Origin: a virus
Length of the DNA: 64,000 bases
Reading direction: 5' to 3' (one strand)
IMG/VR virus record: IMGVR_UViG_3300028840_003271
Location: 62,001 to 126,000 of that record
Position numbers and translations under genes: made by a program. How positions within the stretch are numbered: the first letter of the stretch is position 1; every line of letters starts with the position of its first letter. This document shows, piece after piece, positions 28,209 through 37,405 of the stretch. The notes beneath the pieces were generated by a model. That model was not told the origin of the DNA. It did not search any database and saw only the letters and a program-made list of their open reading frames with translations.

Positions 28209-30313
28209 GCAATTTTGAAGAAATTTTAAAACCAATAAATCAAAGTAAACACGGTTGGGTAGATGATGCTTGGTTAGGATTGGGTGATACGTCTAATTTA
28301 CGATTTCGTAATCCACTTATAAAAACAACTCCATTAGAACGAGAAAATATTGGTTTAAAAGAGTTGAAGTTGATGAGAGATCCAGAATATTTATATTTTG
28401 CTGCTCGTTTATTGTTGAATGTCGAACTTATTCCAATGCAATGTGCTGTTATGGAAGAACTTTGGACAAGACCTTTTCCTATGATGATATGTTCTCGTGG
28501 ATTTTCAAAAACGTTTTTACTTGCTGTTTATTCTCTTTTAAAATGTGCTTTATATCCTGATCAAAAAATTATTGTTGTTGGTGCTGCTTTTCGTCAATCA
28601 AGATTAGTATGGGAATATATGATTAAAATTTGGGATAATGCTCCAATTTTACAATCTATTGCTGTAAAAGGTACAAGATTTGGTCCAAAAAGAGAAGTAG
28701 ATAGATGTAGCTTTTTTATTAATAGTAGTGTGACGCATTGTATTCCGCTGGGTACGGGAGAAAAAATTCGTGGTATGAGAGCTACAACTATTTTAGTTGA
28801 TGAATTTAGTTCTGTTAGTCCTGAAATTTATGAAACTGTTGTTGCTGGTTTTGCTGCCGTGTCTTCAGATCCAGTTACTAATATAAAAGAAGCAGCAAGA
28901 CGAAAAGAAATGAACAAACTGGGAATTTGGACGGCCGATGCTGAGAAAAAATATCAAACCAAAGGTGGTAATCAAGCAATTATTTCTGGAACAGCTTCTT
29001 ATGATTTTAATCATTTTGCTGATTATTGGAAAAGATATAAATCAATTATTGAAAGCAAAGGAAATTTAGAAAGATTAAAAGATATTGTTGGTGAAGACGC
29101 TTTATCTGATAATTTTAATTGGAGAGATTATTCAATTATTCGTATTCCATACGAACTCATACCTGAAGGATTTATGGATGATCGTCAAGTTATACGAGCA
29201 AAAGCTACTGTTCATAGTGGTGTTTATATGACTGAATATAGTGCTGTTTTTGCTTTAGATTCAACTGGTTTTTTTAAACGGTCTCTAATAGAAAAATGTG
29301 TAACTTCAGATGTTGAACCTGTTGTTTTACCTTCTGGAAAAATTTGGTTTGACGCTATATTAAGGGGAGATGAAAAATATAAATACGTTATTGGAGTAGA
29401 CCCTGCTGTAGGTAGTGATGCTAAAACTGGTGGTGACAATTTTTCAATTGTGGTTTTAGAACTTCGTCAAGATCATACTCGAATTGTATATTGTTGGTCA
29501 ACTAACCGAAAAGAGTTTAAACGACGATTAAAAGAAGGATTGTCAGATAAGTATGATTTTTATGGTTTTTGTTCTCGTAAAATTCGTGATTTAGTAAGTG
29601 CGTTTCCTTGTGTTGGTATTGCACTTGATACTCAGGGTGGTGGTCGAGCTATTTTGGAAGCATTACAAGATCCAGATAAAATGAAAGAGGGTGAAATTGC
29701 TATTCTACCAGTAATTGATGATGATCATCCTGCCGATACTGACAATTTGCCCGGTAAACATATTATTCATTTATGTCAATTTGCTAGTTCTGATTGGACT
29801 GCTGAGGCTAATCATGGTCTGAGAAAAGATTTTGAAGACCGAGTTTTATTGTTTCCAAGATTTGATCCATTAAGTTTAGAAATATCTAGTGAAGATGATG
29901 AGAGAAGAAGATTAGCGTGGGAAAAACGACATCCTGGTAAAAAGTTTAATATTTATGATACACTGGAAGATTGTGTAATGGAAATTGAAGAATTAAAAAA
30001 TGAGTTATGTACGATTGTTCAAACTCGTACAGGAACAGGTGTACAGGCTCGTGATCGTTGGGACACTCCAGAAACAAAATTGCCTAATGGAAGAAAAGGT
30101 CGTCTCCGTAAAGATAGATATTCTGCTTTAGTTATGGCAAATATGATTGCTCGTAATATTCAAAGATATGTTCCACCACCCGAATACGAAGTGATTGGTG
30201 GAAACACTAAAATTCTTAAAGGTAAACATGCTTCTGGAAAATTATATCATGGTCCAGAATGGTTTACAAAAGAAGTAAATCGTGGTTTTATTGGTCGAGC
30301 AATTTCTAAATAG
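28205..30313 (+). CDS. terL: Terminase large subunit
   Basis: 702 residues. SRGFSKT (97-103) is a variant Walker A, ILVDEF (196-201) the Walker B, and VDPAVGSDAKTGGDNFSIVV (near 398) with LDTQGGG (near 477) the acidic positions of the RNase H-like nuclease. It therefore has both the packaging ATPase and the headful nuclease. It is longer than typical (about 500-600), with insertions in the C-terminal half. It is coupled to the methyltransferase by ATGA. Confidence 0.93.
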   Translation: MSNFEEILKPINQSKHGWVDDAWLGLGDTSNLRFRNPLIKTTPLERENIGLKELKLMRDPEYLYFAARLLLNVELIPMQCAVMEELWTRPFPMMICSRGFSKTFLLAVYSLLKCALYPDQKIIVVGAAFRQSRLVWEYMIKIWDNAPILQSIAVKGTRFGPKREVDRCSFFINSSVTHCIPLGTGEKIRGMRATTILVDEFSSVSPEIYETVVAGFAAVSSDPVTNIKEAARRKEMNKLGIWTADAEKKYQTKGGNQAIISGTASYDFNHFADYWKRYKSIIESKGNLERLKDIVGEDALSDNFNWRDYSIIRIPYELIPEGFMDDRQVIRAKATVHSGVYMTEYSAVFALDSTGFFKRSLIEKCVTSDVEPVVLPSGKIWFDAILRGDEKYKYVIGVDPAVGSDAKTGGDNFSIVVLELRQDHTRIVYCWSTNRKEFKRRLKEGLSDKYDFYGFCSRKIRDLVSAFPCVGIALDTQGGGRAILEALQDPDKMKEGEIAILPVIDDDHPADTDNLPGKHIIHLCQFASSDWTAEANHGLRKDFEDRVLLFPRFDPLSLEISSEDDERRRLAWEKRHPGKKFNIYDTLEDCVMEIEELKNELCTIVQTRTGTGVQARDRWDTPETKLPNGRKGRLRKDRYSALVMANMIARNIQRYVPPPEYEVIGGNTKILKGKHASGKLYHGPEWFTKEVNRGFIGRAISK

Positions 30314-30322
30314 GTGTATAAT
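30313..30322 (+). promoter_or_regulatory. GGTGTATAAT promoter motif before the portal gene
   Basis: GGTGTATAAT begins at the last base of the terminase stop codon and 32 bases before the portal ATG. It is followed by TCTATTATAATAGG, itself palindromic. Confidence 0.65.
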
Positions 30323-30344
30323 TCTATTATAATAGGATTGTAAT

Positions 30345-32483
30345 ATGACTAATCAAAGAAAATATAAATCTGGTGTTGATTTAGCTAATATGGGTGGGTC
30401 GAAAGCGGCATATGTTACTTGGACTGGTGAAAAAATTAGTCCAGAAGCTTTGAATGCTTGGTCTAAGACTATTGATGATCTTAATCCAATTCAACGCAAT
30501 CGTGGAGTTACACGGGGTCGGTGGAATCAAGATTTATCAGATTTACAAACCGATGTGTCTGGTCGTCCTGGTCTTTCGCCCAATGATTATTATGCATTTC
30601 GTCCAGAACTTCGTCCACCTACAAAATTTGCTGATATTTTATCTTCAGTAAACGATATTTATTATTCTATTGGTCTTATTCGTAATATTATTGACTTGAT
30701 GAGCGATTTTGCCTGTTCGGGCATTGATATTGTTCATCCTAATAAAAGAATTGAAAAGTTTTATCAACGATGGTTCCAAAAAGTTAATGGTCCTGAAAGA
30801 AGTGAAAGATTTCTCAATAATTTATATCGGTTGGGCAATATTGTTATTCGAAAACAAACAGCAATAATTAAGAAAAAGAAAAAGCAAACATTATATAAAA
30901 CGTTAGGTAAAGAAGATATTGAACTTGAAAAAGAAACCGTAAATAAGGGTGAAATTCCATGGAGATATTCATTTTTATATCCTGGTTATGTTGAAAATAT
31001 TGGTGGCCCGTTATCTTCTTTTCTCAATAAACCTATTTTGGCTGTAAAACTTTCAAATAAATTATCTCAGGCTCTTAAAGGAGCAGATTCTAAAATACTT
31101 TCGTCTTTACCTACAGAAGTTCGTCAAGCTGTAAAATCAAATAGACCAGTTCCATTACCTCCAGAAAAAACACGAGTATTTTATTACAAAAAGGACGATT
31201 GGCAATCTTGGGCTTATCCCTTTCTTTATTCTATTTATGATGATATTAATATGCTTCGTCAATTAAGATTAGCTGATATGGCTGCTCTTGATGGAGCAAT
31301 ATCAAATATTCGTATTTTTAGAATTGGCAATCTTGAACATAAAATTGCTCCAACATCAGTAGCTGCTGCTCGACTAAGTAGCATTCTTGAAGCTAATGTT
31401 GGTGGTGGAACTATTGATATTGTGTGGGGGCCAGATATTGACTTATTGGAAAGTAAAACCAATGTTCATGAGTTTTTGGGAGAAGACAAATATATTCCAC
31501 ACTTAAACGCAATTTATGCCGGTGTGGGTATACCTCCTACTTTAGCTGGACAAGTTGGACAAGGTGGAACTACAAATAATTTAATTAGTTTAAAAACTTT
31601 AATTGCTCGTTTAGAATATGGTCGTAAACTTCTTACACAATTTTGGGAGGAAGAAATTGAAAGTGTGCAAAAAGCTATGGGTTTTCGTCTTCCAGCACGA
31701 ATTGAATTTACAATAACAAATTTAGGAGAAGAAGCTGCTGAACGAGCTTTGTTAGTACAATTAGCTGATCGTAATCTTATTAGTGACGAATTGTTACAAC
31801 GACTTTTCCGACACGATCCTGATATTGAAAGAATACGAATTAAACGAGAAAATCGTGATAAAGAAGATGGTAAAATGGTTCCTAAAGCTGGTCCTTTTCA
31901 TGATCCACAATTTGGTTTGGCTCTTAAGAAAATAGCTTTACAGAGTGGATTATTATCACCTGAGCAATTGGGATTAAGCGAGGATAGTAGTGTTCCATCA
32001 TTAAAAGTTTCTCCAGGAAAACCTCTTCCAAAGGATAATAAAACCGGAGTTCCTGGACGACCTAAAAATGCTAAAGATAAAACAAAGAGAAAAACTAAAA
32101 CATTTGTTCCGAAAACTAAGGCGTCATTAGGATTGTGGGTAAATTCTGTTCAAGAAGAAATTAATAAAATATTATCTCCGTTAATTTTAGCACATTACAA
32201 TAAGAATAATATGAGACAATTAACGAGAAAAGAAATGTTGAATTTTGAACAAATTAAATTTGGAGTTTTGTGTAATTTAGTTCCGTTTGAAAAAATAAAC
32301 AATAATAAAATACAAACCGCATTACAACACTCATTACCTAAAAATGTAAATGGGGTGTATAAAGATATGTGTAGTCAAGCAAGTTACGAAGTCGGACGGA
32401 CTTTGACGCTTGATGAAATGCGGTATTTACAAGCATATACTTATATTTTAGTTCATAAAGGAGAGGAAGATGTCCAAGATTAA
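30345..32483 (+). CDS. Portal protein
   Basis: 712 residues directly after the terminase. The order terminase-portal-protease-capsid is the main evidence, backed by typical portal segments: an early LRPPTKFADILSSVNDIYYS region and a central IYAGVGIPPTLAGQVGQGGT, which matches the loop near the channel of many large-phage portals. The C terminus is long and basic (GRPKNAKDKTKRKTK). It forms the 12-mer vertex through which DNA enters. Confidence 0.85.
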   Translation: MTNQRKYKSGVDLANMGGSKAAYVTWTGEKISPEALNAWSKTIDDLNPIQRNRGVTRGRWNQDLSDLQTDVSGRPGLSPNDYYAFRPELRPPTKFADILSSVNDIYYSIGLIRNIIDLMSDFACSGIDIVHPNKRIEKFYQRWFQKVNGPERSERFLNNLYRLGNIVIRKQTAIIKKKKKQTLYKTLGKEDIELEKETVNKGEIPWRYSFLYPGYVENIGGPLSSFLNKPILAVKLSNKLSQALKGADSKILSSLPTEVRQAVKSNRPVPLPPEKTRVFYYKKDDWQSWAYPFLYSIYDDINMLRQLRLADMAALDGAISNIRIFRIGNLEHKIAPTSVAAARLSSILEANVGGGTIDIVWGPDIDLLESKTNVHEFLGEDKYIPHLNAIYAGVGIPPTLAGQVGQGGTTNNLISLKTLIARLEYGRKLLTQFWEEEIESVQKAMGFRLPARIEFTITNLGEEAAERALLVQLADRNLISDELLQRLFRHDPDIERIRIKRENRDKEDGKMVPKAGPFHDPQFGLALKKIALQSGLLSPEQLGLSEDSSVPSLKVSPGKPLPKDNKTGVPGRPKNAKDKTKRKTKTFVPKTKASLGLWVNSVQEEINKILSPLILAHYNKNNMRQLTRKEMLNFEQIKFGVLCNLVPFEKINNNKIQTALQHSLPKNVNGVYKDMCSQASYEVGRTLTLDEMRYLQAYTYILVHKGEEDVQD

Positions 32484-32706
32484 TGTTGAATTTGATACAA
32501 AAGAAAAATCTTTATCAGTAAAAAAGGATGGTAAAGATGTTGCTAGTGTGAGCGAAGTTATGTTTTATAATTATATGTATGATGATAAGCCACAAGCAGA
32601 AATGTCAATCTATACACGAGAAAAAGTTGATGATGAAGACATGTATGTTGTAACCAAACTTTATGCTTCTGAAGATGGACGAATTTCTAGTAAAAAAATT
32701 AAATAG
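32470..32706 (+). CDS. Small hypothetical head-region protein
   Basis: 78 residues, MSKINVEFDTKEKSLSVKKD, a plain beta-sheet pattern. GGAGAGGAAG precedes the ATG inside the portal gene's end. Common position for a small head accessory; function unknown. Confidence 0.65.
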   Translation: MSKINVEFDTKEKSLSVKKDGKDVASVSEVMFYNYMYDDKPQAEMSIYTREKVDDEDMYVVTKLYASEDGRISSKKIK

Positions 32707-32715
32707 GGTTTATTT

Positions 32716-34218
32716 ATGTTTAATTCTAAAATAAAAATATATCGTGCTGAAGCAGAATTAGCAGAGAAAATTGAGCAAAGTGCGTCTGTTGCGTGTTGTT
32801 CTTTATTAGAAACTGCTGATGATAAGTTGAAAAAGCAAATTTTTGGTAATGTGGATAAATTGGGAAAAACCTTTGCTTCTGCTCAAGATAGCGATTTATA
32901 TTTTACGAAATCTTTACTTGTAACTACTTGTTGGAATAAAAATGATGATGTTTTTGCTCCAGAAGAAGTTTGGGCAGCTCGTCATACTCCTTCACATAAA
33001 CGAACAAATTTGGAACATAACGAACATGAGGTTGTTGGTCATATTGTAGATGGATGGCCAATTGATGATGAAGGTAATTTTATTGCTGAAAATACTGTTA
33101 TTGAAGATTTACCACAGAAATTTCATGTGGTTGTTGGTTCAGTAATTTATTTAGTTTGGGAAGATGAAAATTTACAAAAAAGAACAGACGATTTAATTAC
33201 GCAAATTGAAGCAAATGAAAAATATGTGAGTATGGAAGCGTTGTTTACGAGCTTTGATTATGCTGTTCAAAATAAGGATGGAAAATCTAAAGTAATTTCA
33301 CGAGATGAAAATTCAGCATGGATGACAAAATATTTAAGAGCATATGGTGGTTCTGGAGAGTATGAAGGTAATAAAATTGGAAGATTGTTAAGAAATATCA
33401 CTTTTTGCGGTAAAGGGTATGTAGATAAGCCAGCAAATCCAGAAAGTATTATTTTTACTTCTGCTGAAAATTTACCTTTTATTTTGGATAAAGACGAGAA
33501 AAATGAAAATAATACAAATGCTGATATAAGTGGTGTATATATTTTACAGAGTGACGTAAACTCAAATATAACAAAGGGAGAGGATAACATGGCTGATGAA
33601 AAAGAGAAGCAAATTGCTGATCTACAGAAAGAATTGGCTGAAGTTCGAGATCAATTAGCCAAGGCTGATATTGATAAGTATACCTCTCAAATTAGTGATC
33701 TTGAAGATCAGGTTAAAACTTCAACTGAAAAAATTGAAGGTCTAAATAAGCAATTAAAAGAATCGAAAGATAAGTTGGTTGCTATGGAAACCGAACTTAA
33801 AGATCTTAATGAGAGTAAGGCTCAGGTAGAAACTCAATTAGCTGAAGCTAAAAGGGAAAAAATGGTAACTGATCGAATTTCGATGCTAGTTGATGCTGGT
33901 ATTGAAAAAAACGATGCCGAAAAGAAAGTTGAAGTTTTTGCAGATCTTTCTGATGAGCAATTTCAAGTTGTTGCTAAAGAATTAATTGAAGCTAAAAAAA
34001 GTATGAAAGTTGAGGGTGAGAGTTCTGAGGATCAGGATGATGATGTAGACGATACTCCTGCTGATTCTACTGACCTCGATAAAACTCAAGCTGAAAACGA
34101 TGTTGATTTAACTTCTGCAACTGAAGTTGAAAATGAAGACGATGAAGTTACAAAAGTTCGTAATGAAATGGCTACGGCTTTTGCTGCTTTGAATCCAAAA
34201 GAGAAGGGAGATAAATAA
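32716..34218 (+). CDS. Prohead protease fused to scaffold
   Basis: 500 residues. The N-terminal 260 form a prohead serine protease: TTCWNKNDDVF, then LEHNEHEVVGHIVDGW (catalytic His at 101 or 104), then YVSMEALF (nucleophile Ser172 in the SxEA motif). It processes capsid and scaffold during maturation. From about residue 292 a coiled-coil scaffold follows (EKEKQIADLQKELAEVRDQL, long heptads, an acidic Asp/Thr-rich end). A ribosome site GGGAGAGGATAAC and an ATG at 33589 sit at the join, so the scaffold is probably also made alone. GGGTTTATTT precedes the main ATG. Confidence 0.88.
   Translation: MFNSKIKIYRAEAELAEKIEQSASVACCSLLETADDKLKKQIFGNVDKLGKTFASAQDSDLYFTKSLLVTTCWNKNDDVFAPEEVWAARHTPSHKRTNLEHNEHEVVGHIVDGWPIDDEGNFIAENTVIEDLPQKFHVVVGSVIYLVWEDENLQKRTDDLITQIEANEKYVSMEALFTSFDYAVQNKDGKSKVISRDENSAWMTKYLRAYGGSGEYEGNKIGRLLRNITFCGKGYVDKPANPESIIFTSAENLPFILDKDEKNENNTNADISGVYILQSDVNSNITKGEDNMADEKEKQIADLQKELAEVRDQLAKADIDKYTSQISDLEDQVKTSTEKIEGLNKQLKESKDKLVAMETELKDLNESKAQVETQLAEAKREKMVTDRISMLVDAGIEKNDAEKKVEVFADLSDEQFQVVAKELIEAKKSMKVEGESSEDQDDDVDDTPADSTDLDKTQAENDVDLTSATEVENEDDEVTKVRNEMATAFAALNPKEKGDK
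33589..34218 (+). CDS. Nested in-frame start for free scaffold protein
   Basis: ATG 33589 (MADEKEKQIADLQKELAEVR) is in frame with the protease gene and is preceded by GGGAGAGGATAAC, as good as any start in the operon. The product would be 209 residues of coiled coil. Nested scaffold genes are well known (lambda C/Nu3). It would give many scaffold copies per protease. Confidence 0.7.
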   Translation: MADEKEKQIADLQKELAEVRDQLAKADIDKYTSQISDLEDQVKTSTEKIEGLNKQLKESKDKLVAMETELKDLNESKAQVETQLAEAKREKMVTDRISMLVDAGIEKNDAEKKVEVFADLSDEQFQVVAKELIEAKKSMKVEGESSEDQDDDVDDTPADSTDLDKTQAENDVDLTSATEVENEDDEVTKVRNEMATAFAALNPKEKGDK

Positions 34219-34799
34219 TGGCGATTAAAACTAATCGAAGTTACATGCCTCACGGAACTGATATCTCCTTTTTCATGAATGAGACTGGTGAAAAAGGTGA
34301 AGTTCTCGTATTTAACACTGGTGGTTCCGGTGCTTCAATGGATGACGCTAATGCTGTTGTGAAAACTCCTGCTACTCTTTCTGGTTCAATTCCTGCTGGT
34401 ATTTTAATGAATGATGTGGTTAATCTTGATTTAACTCGTCAGCATTTAAATCAGCATAAAGACGAAGTACAGCTAGGTGGTAAAGTTACGCTAATGCGTC
34501 ATGGTGTGGTTGTTACGAACGTAATTCATACTGGTGCTGGTGGAGCTTGTAAGGAGAACGGTGTTAGTGTTCCTGCTGTTACAATCGGTGCTCCAGCATA
34601 TCTAGGTCGTGGTGCAATTACGTCTGGTGGAACTGTCCAGGGGTGGCTTTCTACTCTACCCCCGCTTGACCACCGTTGGGAAGGTGCTGACGGAACTAGT
34701 CCAAATGCTACCGATGTTGATCTATTGTATCGTGTTGGAACGTTTTTGAGCGTAAAAGATAGTGATGGTTACGCTAAAGTAGAAGTTAATATACCATAA
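34218..34799 (+). CDS. Head decoration-like protein
   Basis: 193 residues, MAIKTNRSYMPHGTDISFFM. Gly- and Val-rich beta structure, no Cys pairs. Position between scaffold and capsid genes fits a decoration (cement) protein that stabilises the shell. Its ATG overlaps the protease stop. AAGGGAG precedes it. Codon use and base composition are slightly richer in GC than neighbours, as in highly expressed structural genes. Confidence 0.7.
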   Translation: MAIKTNRSYMPHGTDISFFMNETGEKGEVLVFNTGGSGASMDDANAVVKTPATLSGSIPAGILMNDVVNLDLTRQHLNQHKDEVQLGGKVTLMRHGVVVTNVIHTGAGGACKENGVSVPAVTIGAPAYLGRGAITSGGTVQGWLSTLPPLDHRWEGADGTSPNATDVDLLYRVGTFLSVKDSDGYAKVEVNIP

Positions 34800-34810
34800 G
34801 GAGGTTTATA

Positions 34811-35812
34811 ATGAAGATTAAAGCTACTGAAAAAATGCGAAAGCTCTTAAAAACCTCCGGTAATAGTAATCCTGATATCGCATTAGCTGCTTTTCGTGAA
34901 ATCGTAAAAGCTCTACAAACACCCCTTCGTCAGGGTGTGTTAGATGGTGATATTATTGGAGGTTTGTTCGAAGTCGAGGAGCTTCCTCCGGGTCACGGTT
35001 CAACCGTTGAATATCCGTTGGATTTTATTGCTCCTGGAACTGAAAAAGATTATGTGGCATACACGCTTCCTAATCATGGTGCAATTCCTCACCAAACCGT
35101 TGAGGGTGATTATGTAATGATCCCCACGTACGATATTGGTGCTGCACTTGATTGGAATCTAAAATATGCTAAAAATGCTCGTTGGGGTGTTGTTGAGCGT
35201 GCATATAATGTGCTTCGTTCACAGTTTGTTAAGAAAATGAACGATGATGGTTTTCATACTATTATCACTGCTGGTGTAGACCGTAACTTGGTGGTTGCTG
35301 ATAGTGATGCTGCTGCTGGTCAATTTACGAAGAGACTTGTTTCTCTAACTAAAACCGTTATGCGTCGAAATGGTGGTGGAAATAGCTCGTCTGTAAATCG
35401 TGGTAAACTTACTGATTTATGCGTGAGTCCAGAAGCGGTAGAAGATATTCGTAACTGGAATGTAGATCAGGTTGACGAAATTACTCGACGTGAGATTTAT
35501 GTTGCCGAAGACGGTACTTTAAATCGTGTTTTCCAAGTCAATTTACGTGATCTTGATGAACTTGGTGAGGGTCAGGAGTATAATAAATTTTATACTAATA
35601 CTCTTTCTGCAAGTATTCCAACTGGTGACGTGGAGATTGGTGTGGGTCTCGATCTTTCTAAGGGTGACACTTTTGTGATGCCTGTTCAGGAAGAACTTGA
35701 GATTTATGAAGACTCAAATCTGCATCGCCAAAGAATGCAGGGAATCTACGGTTGGCAGACACAAGGATTTGGAGTTCTTGATAACCGGCGTGTAGTTCTT
35801 GTTTCAATGTAA
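34811..35812 (+). CDS. Major capsid protein (HK97 fold)
   Basis: 333 residues after AAGGAGG. IIGGLFEVEELPPGHGSTVEYP and the later VYLAE-like REIYVAEDGTLNRVFQVN fit HK97-type capsids: an N-terminal arm, a P domain and A domain. It follows protease, scaffold and decoration genes and is followed by a terminator. The gene is well supported by a very strong ribosome site. Cleavage by the protease near residue 20-30 is plausible but not visible. Confidence 0.85.
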   Translation: MKIKATEKMRKLLKTSGNSNPDIALAAFREIVKALQTPLRQGVLDGDIIGGLFEVEELPPGHGSTVEYPLDFIAPGTEKDYVAYTLPNHGAIPHQTVEGDYVMIPTYDIGAALDWNLKYAKNARWGVVERAYNVLRSQFVKKMNDDGFHTIITAGVDRNLVVADSDAAAGQFTKRLVSLTKTVMRRNGGGNSSSVNRGKLTDLCVSPEAVEDIRNWNVDQVDEITRREIYVAEDGTLNRVFQVNLRDLDELGEGQEYNKFYTNTLSASIPTGDVEIGVGLDLSKGDTFVMPVQEELEIYEDSNLHRQRMQGIYGWQTQGFGVLDNRRVVLVSM

Positions 35813-35826
35813 AAAATAAAAATATT

Positions 35827-35874
35827 ATCCCCAAGGACAAAATCGGTGCTTTGCTCTTTGGGGATTTTTTTTGG
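35827..35874 (+). terminator. Rho-independent terminator after the capsid gene
   Basis: ATCCCCAA ... TTGGGGAT with a partly paired loop (GGACAAA / TTTGCTC) and a following T8 run. It ends the head transcript. Confidence 0.9.
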
Positions 35875-35948
35875 ATTTTTTTGGTGTAGATGGATGACAG
35901 AACCATAAATATATGGATAGACTACTTACAACATAAATGGAGAATAAA

Positions 35949-37361
35949 ATGCTACTTATGTCGGAAACTTTAGAAAAATATGGTTATTCTTATGACGAAC
36001 TTAGTTATGGTTCTAAAAAACCAATCATTGTTCAGTGTGATTATTGTAATAAAATTTATGAAACAAATAAAAAACGACGACTTAAAGCAAACGAATTAGT
36101 AGATAAAGACGCTTGTATAAATTGTAAATTCAAAAAGCGTGCTGATATAAGTATGTGTAAATATGGAGTAGATAATATATCAAAATTAGAGAGTGTGAAA
36201 AATAAAATACGAAACAAAAATCAAGATAGATTGAAATCTGAAGAATATAAACAACAGCACAAGAAAATTATGTTAGAAAAATATGGTGTAGAATCAGCAT
36301 TTCAAAATAAAGATTTAAAGGAGAAACAAAAGAAAACAATGTTAGAAAGATACGGTGTTGAACATTTTGCTCAAAATAAAGAACGACATAAATTAACTAC
36401 AAAAAAAATGATTGAAACAAAAATAAAGCGTGGAAAAATCAAACTATATGATGGTAAAACACGACCGACCATTGCTAAAGAACTTGGATTTTCTCGTTCT
36501 CATTTTGGTAAAATGGTAAATAAATATGGATATGATAAAGCAAAATTGATGACACATTATGAAACCAGTTTAGAAAAAATGTTTAGAGAATGGGTAGACA
36601 CTTTAGAAATAGATTATCAAAAGCAATTTCGGGTAGAAAATAAAGTGGCCGACCTATATTTTTCTTCTCATAAAATAATTGTTGAATTGGATGGTTTATA
36701 TTGGCATTGCGAATTAACCACACCAGATTATCTTTATCATTATAATAAATACGAGTGCTATATTAAAAACGGTTATTATCCATTATTTTTCCGTGAAGAT
36801 GAACTTACAAATCCAATTAAATTTAAGATAATTCAATCTATGGTTTTGAACAAGTTGGGACGAAGTAAAAAATTAGGAGCAAGGAAATGTGATATTTTAA
36901 TGTTAGATAATAAAAAAGATATTGAAGAATGTAGAAAATTTGTTAACGAAAACCACTTAATGGGAGTTGGGGCTGGACAATATTTTATACTCAAATACTC
37001 TGGACAAATTATGTCTGTATTATGTTTAAAGAGAAAAAAAGAAGATGAATATGAAATTTCACGCTTTTGTTCTCGTCGAGACTATTCTATAACCGGAGCT
37101 TTTTCTCGTCTTTTAAATTTTGCTGAAAATCGTGTAAAAATGTCGTCGTTGTCTACTTTTATTGATCGAAGATATGGAAGTGGAAATTATTTACCAAATT
37201 TGGGTTTTATAAAAAAGACAAATTATCCAAGTTTTAAATGGACTGATGGGTTGGAGACTTTTCATCGAATGAAATTTCCAAAAAACACTGGCTATGATAA
37301 AGGATTGGTAAAATTATGGGATTGTGGACAGGTAAGGTGGACCAAAGAATATGGTGTATAA
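35949..37361 (+). CDS. Vsr-type (PD-(D/E)XK) homing endonuclease
   Basis: 470 residues from ATG 35949 (MLLMSETLEKYGYSY), with GGAG seven bases upstream; ATG 35937 lacks a site. The N terminus has Cys pairs (CDYCNKIY, CINCKF). Two copies of MLEKYGVESAFQNK/MLERYGVEHFAQNK resemble NUMOD-type DNA-binding repeats. YFSSHKIIVELDGLYWHCE is the Vsr-like nuclease core with the catalytic Asp. The C-terminal half (ENHLMGVGAGQYFILKYSGQ...) is a module that follows such nucleases. It is inserted between the capsid terminator and the next promoter, a common place for homing genes. It could be mobile between phages. Confidence 0.85.
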   Translation: MLLMSETLEKYGYSYDELSYGSKKPIIVQCDYCNKIYETNKKRRLKANELVDKDACINCKFKKRADISMCKYGVDNISKLESVKNKIRNKNQDRLKSEEYKQQHKKIMLEKYGVESAFQNKDLKEKQKKTMLERYGVEHFAQNKERHKLTTKKMIETKIKRGKIKLYDGKTRPTIAKELGFSRSHFGKMVNKYGYDKAKLMTHYETSLEKMFREWVDTLEIDYQKQFRVENKVADLYFSSHKIIVELDGLYWHCELTTPDYLYHYNKYECYIKNGYYPLFFREDELTNPIKFKIIQSMVLNKLGRSKKLGARKCDILMLDNKKDIEECRKFVNENHLMGVGAGQYFILKYSGQIMSVLCLKRKKEDEYEISRFCSRRDYSITGAFSRLLNFAENRVKMSSLSTFIDRRYGSGNYLPNLGFIKKTNYPSFKWTDGLETFHRMKFPKNTGYDKGLVKLWDCGQVRWTKEYGV

Positions 37362-37362
37362 T
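37353..37362 (+). promoter_or_regulatory. GGTGTATAAT promoter motif
   Basis: GGTGTATAAT overlaps the last codons of the homing nuclease gene and sits 44 bases before the gene at 37406. Confidence 0.6.
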
Positions 37363-37405
37363 TTAATATAATATGACGATATAACACTTTTATAGGACTA
37401 GAATT

